Notes: a model not told the origin generated them from the letters alone. A stretch of 64,000 nucleotides of DNA from Fidelibacterota bacterium (GCA_004124475.1 SCKK01000004.1:1-64000), one strand, 5' to 3'. Numbered from the stretch's first letter, positions 54,901 to 63,033 are shown. Program-made: numbers and translations.

Positions 54901-55078
54901 CGGAATGATTCCTTTGACCCTCAATTTTGCCGGCGGCGCTGAATATTGGAGACCTTTGGCAGTCAGCTTGATTTTTGGGCTGGCTATTGCCTCCTTTTTA
55001 ACCCTCATTGTGGTGCCAATCCTTTATTTACTGTTAGAGGGCAGAGGAGAACGGAAAAGGGTAGCTGTAGTATCGTGA
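51992..55078 (+). CDS. RND-family inner-membrane efflux pump (AcrB-like)
   Basis: A 1028-residue transporter with the usual 12 membrane helices and two periplasmic loops. The start is typical (IQYPLPVILLSFGMFVASII). The helix-4 motif GIVVDGAIIVAEA (near 395) has one of the two Asp of AcrB (VDDAI) changed to Gly. GVVVNDAIVLISYIND is in the helix-10 region near 925. The pump exports drugs, lipids or metals by proton exchange. It is last in the operon. Confidence 0.95.
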   Translation: MKISEKAIQYPLPVILLSFGMFVASIISYIILPLELVPDIEVPYAVVSATYTGASPDEIESEVIKPMEEQLSKLRDTKKIQSYALQNVAFFTIEFSPEADLDESINDLKEKVNDAIPDLPDDVDNVTVQQVDFADIPILILNIYGDFSPHDLHVQAELIKDRLTMLSSVNSVDVFGGKDREISVKVDPSLLLANHLSIPQIIQALQKSNVNFPGGVLKMNQQDVIVRTIGKHQTVEDIENTIIGMGQDGNIKRIRDVAVIVDGYEEAETYSRYNSLNSITLLITKKTGVNIVEATEEVEEIVEDIAQRFPSGMLYAYTARQSEDIERQNRQLNQNAAWGIVFIVLILFLGIGFRNSLIVSVALPFSMMTSFLFMYFFGLNRTGISMFGLIMVLGIVVDGAIIVAEATYRHIEDGYERKEAAVAAMQEVGMPIFTSVLTTMVAFGPIMFMTGIMGQFLSVIPKVVIFALIGAFVADHFLIPVLASKYMRISSRKGFMAGEWWGKRTYTRLLHWSLHNRWKTIFASFFVFFLSLVVVGISMTTDLKLVKVEIFPQVPQPRIIIDITTEPGSQLEFTDMISNKIEDYLESMPEVDRYVSTVGQSGLQNIRLNQGGGLGAEIAQINIDLVDKEDRKRSVGEVVAELSERWGKLPGVDITFGTVQEGPPIATNVVIDIHGDNLEEMEVIAEQVKKKLETIPGALNVQTSVGIRRTELQVRVDHDRAASYGLSSRDISNTIAAAFFGIEATKFTDGLEDIPVKVKLDVDETEAIDAIQNLNIPNLMGEMIPFSNVASLVLSSGQHSIKHKNFKRNISVFCDLAPGVDATDIQRKITPFLNSLQLPSWMTVEFGGIEDEATESFKSLGRAMIIGFCIIIFILSAQFRSLRQPFIIALTIPLSFVGVIFGLMITRVPFGLMAFFGVVALMGVVVNDAIVLISYINDVRRQGLGLYDALIKGGRNRLRPIILTTITTMAGMIPLTLNFAGGAEYWRPLAVSLIFGLAIASFLTLIVVPILYLLLEGRGERKRVAVVS

Positions 55079-55321
55079 ATGGTGAAACGGTTTGGTTCCT
55101 GAAATTAGTTTGGCGATATATGCTAATATGGGTTGGTGTTATTGTTCACGCAGGCATAAACGGACCAGGATTCTTGGCTATCGTCTATGGGATTATGTAG
55201 CTTTCACCGGCGAGTAATTAGCGAATTCGGGTGCAGTGTTAGTTAATAAACGTGAAATATGAATATATTACCAATTCGTAAGTTGCCAACAATCGAGGTT
55301 AGACCTCATTCATTCGCACTT
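55079..55321 (+). other. Gap between efflux operon and the minus-strand array, with a half attC
   Basis: No gene is supported. On the minus strand GTCTAAC (55298-55304) is a perfect RYYYAAC box placed 17 bases beyond the stop of the minus-strand gene at 55322, as in cassettes. A matching right box is not clear (GTTTATT at 55245-55251 is poor), so the distal attC appears decayed or cut off. Confidence 0.45.
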
Positions 55322-55756
55322 CTATATGCGAGCGGAGTGAGTCGAATGGTCTGTTTGAAGAATTAGTTCAGCAATAATTTCATAGTCAGGTCTCAAATTA
55401 TATATTTCACTGTGAGAAGGATCAGGGACAGGGTCACATTCTGGGGCGTGAAGTATCTTAATCTTTCGTCTATTTGGATTATAAATAAATACTTTTTTAC
55501 AGATTTGGCCAACATTCAGAACTATGATTTTTGCTTTTGCTCCTACAGTCAATTTCGCACTGTAGACATCTCGAAGTTCATTTATTTCGTCTTCTCTATT
55601 TGAACAGTCGAGAAATTCCAACCAATTTACAGATAAACCTTCTTCATCATCTTTCAAAAAGAAAGCAGCCGCTTGAATATGTCCATCTTCCGTAACTGTC
55701 CGAGGCATGCATAATCGGGCAATGTGGTCTTGGTCAGGTATCTTATCCCCTTTCAT
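55322..55756 (-). CDS. Hypothetical protein, third gene of the TIGR04255 operon
   Basis: A 144-residue protein that begins MKGDKIPDQDHIARLCMPRT and has VYSAKLTVGAKAKIIVLNVG near residue 65. The end reads QTDHSTHSARI. It overlaps the gene before it by 14 bases, so it belongs to the same operon. I recognise no domain. It is on the minus strand and followed by a half attC. Confidence 0.65.
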   Translation of the reverse strand: MKGDKIPDQDHIARLCMPRTVTEDGHIQAAAFFLKDDEEGLSVNWLEFLDCSNREDEINELRDVYSAKLTVGAKAKIIVLNVGQICKKVFIYNPNRRKIKILHAPECDPVPDPSHSEIYNLRPDYEIIAELILQTDHSTHSARI

Positions 55757-56435
55757 TCCGTATCCACTCCCATACGCTATAAGGCTCCACCTTCTCCATG
55801 AGAATATCAGTTGTCATTGTTCCAGAAACTTGAATTTGTTTTTCCGGATGCCTTTCGTTCGGTTTTAATATAACAAAGCGCGTATCTCTACCTGATAAAA
55901 AATGTATGCTAAATACTTGATGCCGTTCGCCCCTCCATGAAATATAGATGTTATATTCAGGTGTTAGAGAAACAGATGGGTATTTTAGATCGGGAAGCAA
56001 TTGAAGAAAATTGTAAAAATTAAGAAGAGAATTAAGAGCTATACCAACACCAGTTGAGTCCTCTTCCTTAGCATCATTATTTAAAGTAAATAGTCTACTA
56101 GCCAAACGTTCACGATGGGTGATAGAGCGAGATGTTCTAATCCGGAAAATTAATTCTTGTATCCTTTTCTCTTCGTAATCATGTAAATCTACTTGTGTAA
56201 ACGGATCTTCTTTCTCAGACCATTGTAATATAATATCCTCGGTAGCCTCCTGGCTTTCGGCTGTTGAGAAATATATTGTCTTAGGTATTAGGGGAGTTTT
56301 AACTGCTAAGGAAATTCCCCAATTCCACACTTCATCATCTGGCTCATCGATTGAGAAAGTAGATATAATATTTTTATCGTCACATACTTTCCCAATATTT
56401 TCGTATCTAAACTTTTGTAAAACCAACTCAGGCAT
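55743..56435 (-). CDS. Hypothetical protein, second gene of the TIGR04255 operon
   Basis: A 230-residue soluble protein with no signal peptide. LHDYEEKRIQELIFRIRTSR and NIYISWRGERHQVFSIHFLS are its most distinctive regions. It overlaps the genes on both sides by 8 and 14 bases, which shows tight coupling. The function is unknown. Confidence 0.65.
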   Translation of the reverse strand: MPELVLQKFRYENIGKVCDDKNIISTFSIDEPDDEVWNWGISLAVKTPLIPKTIYFSTAESQEATEDIILQWSEKEDPFTQVDLHDYEEKRIQELIFRIRTSRSITHRERLASRLFTLNNDAKEEDSTGVGIALNSLLNFYNFLQLLPDLKYPSVSLTPEYNIYISWRGERHQVFSIHFLSGRDTRFVILKPNERHPEKQIQVSGTMTTDILMEKVEPYSVWEWIRNERG

Positions 56436-57243
56436 TTTCTTCTCGCTCCCAAACTTTTTGGATTTCAGGGGTTGTTAGATCAGTAAAGCTCTGCACTATC
56501 CATTCATGTGCTAAGTCAAACCATTTAAGAATAGCTCCTGTACTCGTTGATTCGCTAATTCCTCGCGTCTTCAATTCGAGAACAAGCAAAGGAACTTTGT
56601 CTTCTGTTCGTATAGCTTGTTTTAGAGTAACAATAAGATGCCCCGTTTGTTCCGGCAAAGGAAACTCTGACTGCCAAGCAACTTTTTCAGGGTATGGTAA
56701 AAAACGCTCCTTTGTTTGCTTCCAAACAAAATCAGGAAATATTCTTGGAAGGTCATCAATCATATTCCATCCTTGCCCCTTCGGGATATGGTTTATATAG
56801 GTAAGTTCATATTCTATTGGTTTAAACTCACCAAACTCAAATTCGCCGAAAAATTTTACTATAGTATTCAGTACACTCTCGAAATTCTTGATTACGTGAT
56901 TGTATCGAGGGTAGTCACTTTTTCTACGTCTCCAATTAAAATAAAATCGATCCATCTGAAATTGTACCAGTTGATCATCCATTTTATTTATAAACCATAC
57001 TCTTGGTAAAGGCATCCCTATTGTCTTATCTATCAAAATTTCACCTTTAGCTGATGCTACAGGTGCGGCATGTTGGATAATCGGATAATCAGCGCGAAAT
57101 TTATCCCAAAGAAGACCGATATGGGGGATACGTAAGTTACTAGGAGCATGAAATTGCATCCCACAAATAACTTCGTTAACAGGCGGATTCTTATAACTTG
57201 GAAGAGCACCTGATGAAAAGGTACTTTCGAGTGGGTGAGTCAT
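56428..57243 (-). CDS. TIGR04255-family protein, first gene of the operon
   Basis: A 271-residue protein with YKNPPVNEVICGMQFHAPSN near residue 18, the usual PPV.EV...QF start of the TIGR04255 family, and FEPIEYELTYINHIP-like text (FKPIEYELTYINHIPKGQGW) near 140. TIGR04255 proteins are sporadic across bacteria and have no known activity. A strong TAAGGAGGT site stands before the ATG. It leads a three-gene operon in a reverse-strand cassette. Confidence 0.78.
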   Translation of the reverse strand: MTHPLESTFSSGALPSYKNPPVNEVICGMQFHAPSNLRIPHIGLLWDKFRADYPIIQHAAPVASAKGEILIDKTIGMPLPRVWFINKMDDQLVQFQMDRFYFNWRRRKSDYPRYNHVIKNFESVLNTIVKFFGEFEFGEFKPIEYELTYINHIPKGQGWNMIDDLPRIFPDFVWKQTKERFLPYPEKVAWQSEFPLPEQTGHLIVTLKQAIRTEDKVPLLVLELKTRGISESTSTGAILKWFDLAHEWIVQSFTDLTTPEIQKVWEREENA

Positions 57244-57365
57244 AAAAAGATATTACCTCCTTAATTTATGAAATCCACATAGAAAATAATAATTTCTTTT
57301 CGGCAATAAGAAACGCTCAATCATCTATTTAGTATCAAGGACACACTTATCTGTTCGATATTGTA

Positions 57366-57450
57366 TAATAACACAGGCGGATGAACTGCGAGGATCGTAG
57401 CGAGACTTGTTTCGGAGAAACCACAGTTTGTTCGATTCTCATTGTTATAC
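57366..57450 (-). repeat. attC site on the minus strand, after HigA
   Basis: On the minus strand the left box is GTATAAC (one mismatch), overlapping the HigA stop. The body (AACAAGTCTCGCTACGATCC and nearby) is a diverged copy of the attC found three times on the + strand (42596, 44570, 47141). The right box GTTATTA is poor. It confirms that the second array points the other way. Confidence 0.75.
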
Positions 57451-57738
57451 CACCGCAAGCTCCAATTTTTTCAAATCTTTCAGGTTTATTTTTTGCTTAA
57501 CATGCCGAAGGGAATAGTGGTCTTGCATTGCTAACCAGTTCTCAGGACTCCGACCAAATACCCGGGAAAGACGTAATGCCATTTCCGTCGTAACATTACC
57601 TTTGCCATTCAATAGTCGGATAATTGTAGAAGGTGCCACATCCAGATTCTTGGCTACTTTTCTGGAACTCAAGCCAAAGGGCTCCATGTACACTTCTCTG
57701 ATGAATTCACCAGGATGGGGTGGGTTATACATGCTCAT
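57445..57738 (-). CDS. higA: HigA-family antitoxin
   Basis: A 97-residue antitoxin with NPPHPGEFIREVYMEPFGLS at the N-terminus and an HTH (SSRKVAKNLDVAPSTIIRLL) near residue 25, then GNVTTEMALRLSRVFGRSPE and WLAMQDHY, all typical of HigA of the HigBA module. Its ATG overlaps the stop of the truncated toxin gene (TAATG). Confidence 0.93.
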   Translation of the reverse strand: MSMYNPPHPGEFIREVYMEPFGLSSRKVAKNLDVAPSTIIRLLNGKGNVTTEMALRLSRVFGRSPENWLAMQDHYSLRHVKQKINLKDLKKLELAVV

Positions 57739-57917
57739 TAATGATTGTCCTCATAATTTACAATATGGGCGTTCCCATCTTCAAATTTGAAGGTCAAGCG
57801 CCAATTACCACTTATTGGTATTGACCAGGTATTTTCCCGACTTCCTTTCAATGGATACAGCGAATAACGATCAAGATAACCGGGCACGCGGTCCAATGGA
57901 TTAAAAGGTTGAATCAC
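57738..57917 (-). pseudogene. higB: Truncated HigB-like toxin
   Basis: A frame of 59 residues from a GTG at 57917 contains LYPLKGSRENTWSIPISGNW then RLTFKFEDGNAHIVNYED and a stop. This is the C-terminal two-thirds of a HigB/RelE toxin. A full HigB has about 92 residues, so roughly the first third is missing, and the attC at 57937 begins right where the missing part should lie. It is probably inactive or strongly altered. Confidence 0.85.
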
Positions 57918-57936
57918 TGATCATTGTGGTCGAAGC

Positions 57937-57994
57937 AGACAACGGCGGAAGCACGCTACGTCGAGCCGGGTCGGCGTGCATAGACTGGTTAGAT
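57937..57994 (-). repeat. attC site on the minus strand, after the lipoprotein gene
   Basis: On the minus strand ATCTAAC is perfect and lies 9 bases past the stop at 58003. GCACGC and GCGTGC arms pair around CCGACCCGGCTCGACGTA. The right box GTTGTCT has two mismatches. It is 58 bases long. Confidence 0.8.
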
Positions 57995-58002
57995 GGCGTT
58001 AA

Positions 58003-59034
58003 CTACGGCGATACATTAACATTGGTCTCACCATGGTCGTCTCGTTCCGTTGCATAACACGATAATTCCGTGGACGACTTTATGAAGATGCCACCGGAAT
58101 TCCGAAAATGCACGCCTCCTTTCAGGATCATGTGTTTGGTGCTGAGCTTATAGATAATATTCGGCGGATCTTTCGCCAAATCGACAGAAAACAAATCGAT
58201 GAAATCCTTGCCAATGCTGTTCGTTTTGAATCCAAGCAAGAAGATATTGAAATTACGATCGCAGACAAGATTGATGCCTTGATAGTTTCCCCAATTCTCG
58301 TTGGGCGCCCATGGACCTTTGTTCGCTTCGTCGCTGGTCCATCTGACTGTGAAAGTGAACCGGCAGGCATCGTCACCCAACGGCAACCCATTTGATGCAT
58401 AGAAGTCGAGTGCCTTAGAATCCCAGTTCGCAACCACTAGTAGATGATCGTTTGCTCGTTTAACAATGCCGACAGTACCAGCGGTTTTGTCCTTAGGCGT
58501 CGCACTTTCGCGGATGACGGTAAGAGGGGTACGCTGTTTCGGGGCGAAGGGGTCAGAAACGTCCCAGAATTGAACCTGTGAGCGGCGTTTATTCTGATTG
58601 TCTTCGACGCCAACTACCAGATACTTGCCAATCAGTTGTATTCCACCGGGGTGTCGCAGCGGCGGCTGGTTGCCGTCGGATGGCAAATATTGAAAGTGAC
58701 GGATTTCACCGAAGCTTTGAGGACCGGGGTTAAATGCAACCGTGATGAAATACGCCTTCGAGTCAGAGCTACGCGATATGAAACAAATCTGCTTCTTCAG
58801 AGAAGAGTCGTAAAACGACTGTATGCCCTGAAAATGTCCCCCGTCTGGGAATTCAGTGTTTCCCCAACGGAATTTAATCACTCGGCCTTCTCTCGGGATG
58901 TTTTCAAAGGCCCGTAAGGGATCGTCGAGTTGTGGATTAGCGTCCCTCAAATTGGGTTGATCAGGATCAGCGAAGAATGAACATGCACCCAAGTAGAAGA
59001 TTACGCACATCATGCAAATCCGTATGGCTTTCAT
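58003..59034 (-). CDS. Lipoprotein with beta-propeller-like repeats (unknown function)
   Basis: A 343-residue lipoprotein with a signal and lipobox (MKAIRICMMCVIFYLGAC). Repeated blocks such as LIGKYLVVGVEDNQNKRRSQ, VQFWDVSDPFAPKQRTPLTV, and ANDHLLVVANWDSKALDFY resemble strands of a beta-propeller. The exact family is unclear. The G+C content of this and the next gene is clearly higher than in the neighbours, a sign of a foreign origin. It is one cassette of the minus array. Confidence 0.75.
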   Translation of the reverse strand: MKAIRICMMCVIFYLGACSFFADPDQPNLRDANPQLDDPLRAFENIPREGRVIKFRWGNTEFPDGGHFQGIQSFYDSSLKKQICFISRSSDSKAYFITVAFNPGPQSFGEIRHFQYLPSDGNQPPLRHPGGIQLIGKYLVVGVEDNQNKRRSQVQFWDVSDPFAPKQRTPLTVIRESATPKDKTAGTVGIVKRANDHLLVVANWDSKALDFYASNGLPLGDDACRFTFTVRWTSDEANKGPWAPNENWGNYQGINLVCDRNFNIFLLGFKTNSIGKDFIDLFSVDLAKDPPNIIYKLSTKHMILKGGVHFRNSGGIFIKSSTELSCYATERDDHGETNVNVSP

Positions 59035-59049
59035 CGCTTCTCTCTTCGT

Positions 59050-59182
59050 ATCTAACGGCTGGGCGATATGCTACAGCCCGCCTTAAGAGCAACCAGCTCC
59101 GGGCTACCCCGACGTGTGAATACGGCAGAAGCGGGCCGGTTGGCTTGTGCTAAGGGCGGTCGGCTTCATCGCGTTGTTGGGC
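59050..59182 (-). repeat. attC site on the minus strand
   Basis: On the minus strand GCCCAAC (left) and GTTAGAT (right) are perfect R-boxes. AAGCCGACCGCCC and GGCGGGCTGTAGC arms pair. It is 133 bases long, and the stop of the next gene on that strand at 59166 lies inside it. Confidence 0.92.
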
Positions 59183-60350
59183 GGCGCCCCTCGAAGCCGA
59201 AAACTCCCGAAGCGCCGACTTGCCCCGCACTCTTCACTCCTGTGGAAATCTCGGAAAGCTCTGTCTTGAGACCATCTTCGACCAAACCGATGGCATCGCG
59301 ACGATCTTTTGCTTTAGTCGTCCCGCCCCCCCCGATGGTCCGAACGAACCGCAGTATGCTTGGCTCCCTGCCGCCAATATACTGGAGCGTCTCATTCCTT
59401 CTGATGCGAAAGCTGATTGGCTGAAGCTCCCAACTCCGCATTGAGGCTCTACTCTCCGATGCAATGAGTAAAGCCGCAGCCACATCCTCCAACTTTGAAG
59501 CGCGTACAACTAGATCAACCTGCCCGCTTGCCAGCGAACATAGCTCAAGCGATGAGCAACCCCAGTGAACGAATTTCGTATCGAATAGGCTGATGTTCGA
59601 ACACGCGATCCTTCCCAACTCTTCCGCCGGACCAGGGGCCCTCATCTTACCAAAGTATGCCCCCTCGCCCCGAATGGCGTAATAGGTGAAAGAGCCCTCA
59701 ATATCGATGCTGAGTCCAAAGGTGAGCTCACCCTCATCAGCGAGGGAGACGTTGTAGGTGTATGGGCCCAACCAGAAAAAGAAATTGACAGAGCCGTCGA
59801 ATACGTCGACGATCAAAACCCTTTTCGCACGGACATCTCCTACCCACCCCGCGTCTTTGCCAAGGAGGGCGACGTCACGGCCTAGAAGGTCTCGGATCTT
59901 TCGATATAGATCCTTCTCCCAGGTAGCTTTCATAACGCTCGAAAAATAGTCCGCACTAATCCCTTTGTACCTATATCGCTTCGCCTCAGCGAGAATCTCT
60001 CTTCTATGTTCATCACATAACCGCCTAATTGATGTCCAGCGCTCATTCAGCATTGGGCGTTTCCCTCTATCTTGGTCCCCGTGTAACGGAGAATAAAGAC
60101 TTGGCTTGATGAGGCGCTCAAGCTGAGCGAGCTTGTTGCCGGCTATTATCCTGATTGTCAGATAGATGACGGCACTCGCTTGTTCCTGCAGCGATACGTC
60201 GACGGTGTGAAGGAAAAACCGGTTGTAGTCGTTGTCCAGCCGATATTTCGCTTCTCGAAGCCCGTCGTAACCTATGACAATCGTATCCCGGTGAACTCTG
60301 TCTCCGAGGCTCTGCAACGCATCCTGACCGCCCCCGCCCATCAGTGTCAA
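59166..60350 (-). CDS. Inositol-monophosphatase-like protein with N-terminal extension
   Basis: A 394-residue protein. The region after residue 165 resembles the inositol monophosphatase fold: IVDVFDGSVNFFFWLGPYTY replaces the DP(I/L)DGT motif with DVFDGS, and ASKLEDVAAALLIASES resembles the WDxAA motif. The usual GEE before it is changed to GKD. The first 165 residues are of unknown kind. A TTG (60350) or an ATG 9 bases later may be the start. High G+C and its place beside an attC suggest a foreign cassette gene. Function may differ from the family. Confidence 0.65.
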   Translation of the reverse strand: MTLMGGGGQDALQSLGDRVHRDTIVIGYDGLREAKYRLDNDYNRFFLHTVDVSLQEQASAVIYLTIRIIAGNKLAQLERLIKPSLYSPLHGDQDRGKRPMLNERWTSIRRLCDEHRREILAEAKRYRYKGISADYFSSVMKATWEKDLYRKIRDLLGRDVALLGKDAGWVGDVRAKRVLIVDVFDGSVNFFFWLGPYTYNVSLADEGELTFGLSIDIEGSFTYYAIRGEGAYFGKMRAPGPAEELGRIACSNISLFDTKFVHWGCSSLELCSLASGQVDLVVRASKLEDVAAALLIASESRASMRSWELQPISFRIRRNETLQYIGGREPSILRFVRTIGGGGTTKAKDRRDAIGLVEDGLKTELSEISTGVKSAGQVGASGVFGFEGRRPTTR

Positions 60351-60908
60351 TATATGTAGAATTTTGATTCATATCACCCTTCCCGCCCTGTTTGGACGTC
60401 AGTTCGGGCAGGATAGACTGGAAATAATAACCATCTATTAAACTATTGTGATTGGAATACGCCTGCCTGCAGGCGGGCAGGAAATGATGATTTATCCACG
60501 ATAATATTAAATCAATATGGTTCTAACGGAATTTTAACAACATTACGGGTAATGTTATGGAATTACAGGACAAAATTTAACCTAAATTTGTTCCTGACCC
60601 AGATTTGTGGACAGCATCCTGCGGAAAACTCATGGATCAAGTCCAAAATGTTCTGCCTCATAGAGATCCCATAGGGATAAAAAGAGTCATGCCACCCCCA
60701 GTTTTCGTTTAGTTTTTACTGTCTGTACGGCTGAAAAAGATAAAAGGATGAGAAATCGGTAGTAACCATAGTATTTTCTATTATGTCGTTATTATCGCAC
60801 TTAGATAGGATAGACGTTAAACTCGGGTTAGTTTTCACCATTTGTATTTAAGGGAAACTTGAATTACATTCCTTGTAATAAAATCACTCCGTTAATCAGG
60901 GGACAACC
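60351..60908 (+). other. Gap with palindromes before the DoxX gene
   Basis: No gene is seen. Two palindromes with CCCGCC/GGGCAGG and GCCTGCCTGCAGGCGGGCAG stand at 60381-60412 and 60461-60482. Bases 60640-60656 share a 17-base stretch with 6029-6050, which may be chance. The start of the DoxX gene has a GGGGACAACC purine-containing leader. Confidence 0.55.
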
Positions 60909-61412
60909 ATGGGAAATAAAGCAGTACCAGTATCACCGGAATATACCAACTATCAACTGATCGGCCTAACTACGCTCCGAGTTCTTATCGGCTGGCATTT
61001 TCTATATGAAGGTATAGCAAAAATGTTGAATCCCTACTGGTCATCTGCAGCCTATTTATTGGATGTGAAGTGGATATTTTCCGGGCTTGCTGAATCAATT
61101 GTGTCTAATCCCACTGCATTGGGACTTGTGGACAATCTGAACATTTGGGGCTTAACGCTTATTGGTTTTGCCTTGATGCTGGGCTTGTTCAGTCGCTGGG
61201 CCAGTGTGGTCGGGATGGTACTTATTCTGATTTATTATTTCTTTACGCCCCCGCTGGTAGGTCTGGAATACCTAAAACCAGGGGAAGGTAGTTATATTAT
61301 TGTGAATAAAAATTTGATTGAAGCCTGTGCCCTGTATGTAATTTATCTATTCCCCACGAGCAATATTATTGGTTTGGACAGATTGATCTTTAAAAATCAA
61401 ACAGCTAAATAA
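60909..61412 (+). CDS. DoxX-family inner-membrane protein
   Basis: A 167-residue membrane protein with four hydrophobic segments. The family motif LRVLIGWHFLYEGIAKMLNP is at residue 25, and GFALMLGLFSRWASVVGMVL near 90. DoxX-like proteins are parts of quinol or thiosulfate metabolism in some species and unassigned in most. It is 14 bases before the oxidoreductase gene, so they form an operon; an accessory role in sugar oxidation is possible. Confidence 0.88.
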   Translation: MGNKAVPVSPEYTNYQLIGLTTLRVLIGWHFLYEGIAKMLNPYWSSAAYLLDVKWIFSGLAESIVSNPTALGLVDNLNIWGLTLIGFALMLGLFSRWASVVGMVLILIYYFFTPPLVGLEYLKPGEGSYIIVNKNLIEACALYVIYLFPTSNIIGLDRLIFKNQTAK

Positions 61413-61425
61413 AGGATTTACTGTC

Positions 61426-63033
61426 ATGAATGAAAATAAAACTGATTCAAAAACGGATGGTGCTGGAAAAACAAATCTTGGCCGGAGAGAAATACTCAAA
61501 AGCTTAGCCACGCTCCCGGTAGTGGGGGTGTTATTTTATAATGTATGGAAAAAATTAAGACGTGATGCACTGAGAAAAACCAATTTACTGTCTGATCTTG
61601 TTAAAGAGCATAAGGCGCCTGCTGTTGTATCATCAAAAAATTCGGGTAAATATCTTCGGATAGGTATCATTGGTTATGGTGGCAGGGGTCAACATCTGGT
61701 ACGAGGTGCCGGTTTTGCCGCTCCTGATTGGGTTGAAACAGCAACAGCAAATGCAAAAAAGAATAAACTCGACAAGGGCTTTAAAACATTCATGCAACAG
61801 GAGGACCTGAATCTCTCTATTGTCGGTGTATGTGATCTGTTTGATTTGCGGGCTGAAACAGGTTTAGCCGCTTCAAAGAATGAAATCCGCCCCGGCGGAA
61901 AACCGATAGAATCAGCAATAAGATACAGGCATTATACGGAAATGCTGGAGAATGATGATATAGACGCTGTTATCATTGCAACTCCTGACCATTGGCATGC
62001 AAAAATAATCATTGATGCTGCAAGAGCAGGAAAACATGTCTATTGTGAAAAAGCTATGACCAGAGTTTTCCAAGAGGCTATTGCTGTTTATGATGTAGTA
62101 AAAGAAACCGGCATCGTTTTTCAACTCGGCCATCAAAACCGCCAGGTAGAAAGCCTGGACCGGGCAAAAGAAATTGTGCAACAGGGACTGCTTGGACCAA
62201 TAAACCTCGTAGAAGTAACTACAAACAGAAATTCTCCATGGGGTGCCTGGGTCTGGACTATCCATCCCGAGGGAAATAAGCGGACAATTGACTGGGATAC
62301 ATTCCAAGAACCGGCGCCAACAAAGATACCATTTGGTGATGAGGCATTAAAAAGATTTTTCAGATGGCGTATGTGGTTTGATTATGGCACGGGCCTTTCG
62401 GGGGACCTGTTCTCTCATGAGTTTGATGCGGTTAATCAAGTTATGGAGCTTGGTGTTCCCAAATATGTTTCCGCTTCGGGAGGCATTTATTTCTACAAGG
62501 ATGGGCGGGATGTCCCTGATGTTTTCCATGCAACGTTTGAATATCCGGACAAAGATTTAACCCTCTTATATAGCGCAACTCTGTCGAGTAACAAAAACAG
62601 GGGCAATATTTTTATGGGTCATGATGCAACCATGCAAATTGGCGGAGCGGGTGATTCGAACATAAGCGGTTTGATTGTAACTGCCGATTCAGAGTCGACA
62701 CGCTACAAAGAACGTATAGAAAGCGGGATTATCAATACACGTTATCCCATTTACTCCTATACACCAGGATCAAAACAGATAGACGGCGTTACATCAGCTA
62801 CGGTAAAATATTTTGCAAACAAAGGCTTGGTTTACACTTACCGTGAAGGGAAGCGTGTAGACCCAACCCATCTACATATAAAAGACTGGGTGAATTCTAT
62901 ACGGGAAAACAGAAAACCGAAATGCGATATCGAAGTTGCGTTCCATGAGTCCCTCGCCTGCCATATGGCTACAGAATCATATCTGACCGGCAGGAGAGTA
63001 GAATGGGACCCGACTAAAAGGCGAATCGTCTGA
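61426..63033 (+). CDS. Tat-exported Gfo/Idh/MocA-family oxidoreductase
   Basis: A 535-residue protein. A twin-arginine-like signal (LGRREILKSLATLPVVGVLF) is at residues 18-38. The Rossmann motif IGIIGYGGRGQHLVRG is near residue 82, and HVYCEKAMTRVFQEA near 205 replaces the usual EKP by EKA. LGHQNRQVESLDRAKEIVQQ is a family block. Proteins of this type are secreted sugar or sugar-acid dehydrogenases. Its operon with DoxX and a sugar/nucleoside permease gives a catabolic role for a sugar. Confidence 0.9.
   Translation: MNENKTDSKTDGAGKTNLGRREILKSLATLPVVGVLFYNVWKKLRRDALRKTNLLSDLVKEHKAPAVVSSKNSGKYLRIGIIGYGGRGQHLVRGAGFAAPDWVETATANAKKNKLDKGFKTFMQQEDLNLSIVGVCDLFDLRAETGLAASKNEIRPGGKPIESAIRYRHYTEMLENDDIDAVIIATPDHWHAKIIIDAARAGKHVYCEKAMTRVFQEAIAVYDVVKETGIVFQLGHQNRQVESLDRAKEIVQQGLLGPINLVEVTTNRNSPWGAWVWTIHPEGNKRTIDWDTFQEPAPTKIPFGDEALKRFFRWRMWFDYGTGLSGDLFSHEFDAVNQVMELGVPKYVSASGGIYFYKDGRDVPDVFHATFEYPDKDLTLLYSATLSSNKNRGNIFMGHDATMQIGGAGDSNISGLIVTADSESTRYKERIESGIINTRYPIYSYTPGSKQIDGVTSATVKYFANKGLVYTYREGKRVDPTHLHIKDWVNSIRENRKPKCDIEVAFHESLACHMATESYLTGRRVEWDPTKRRIV

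Noticed and set aside
48845-55078. Efflux genes as integron cassettes
   Set aside because: No attC boxes occur between or after the four genes, their sizes and spacing are those of a normal operon, and the pump gene is too long for a usual cassette.
6029-60656. A 17-base match (TCAAGTCCAAAATGTTC) between about 6035 and 60640
   Set aside because: One match of this length in 64 kb of AT-rich sequence is not far from chance, and the flanks do not match.
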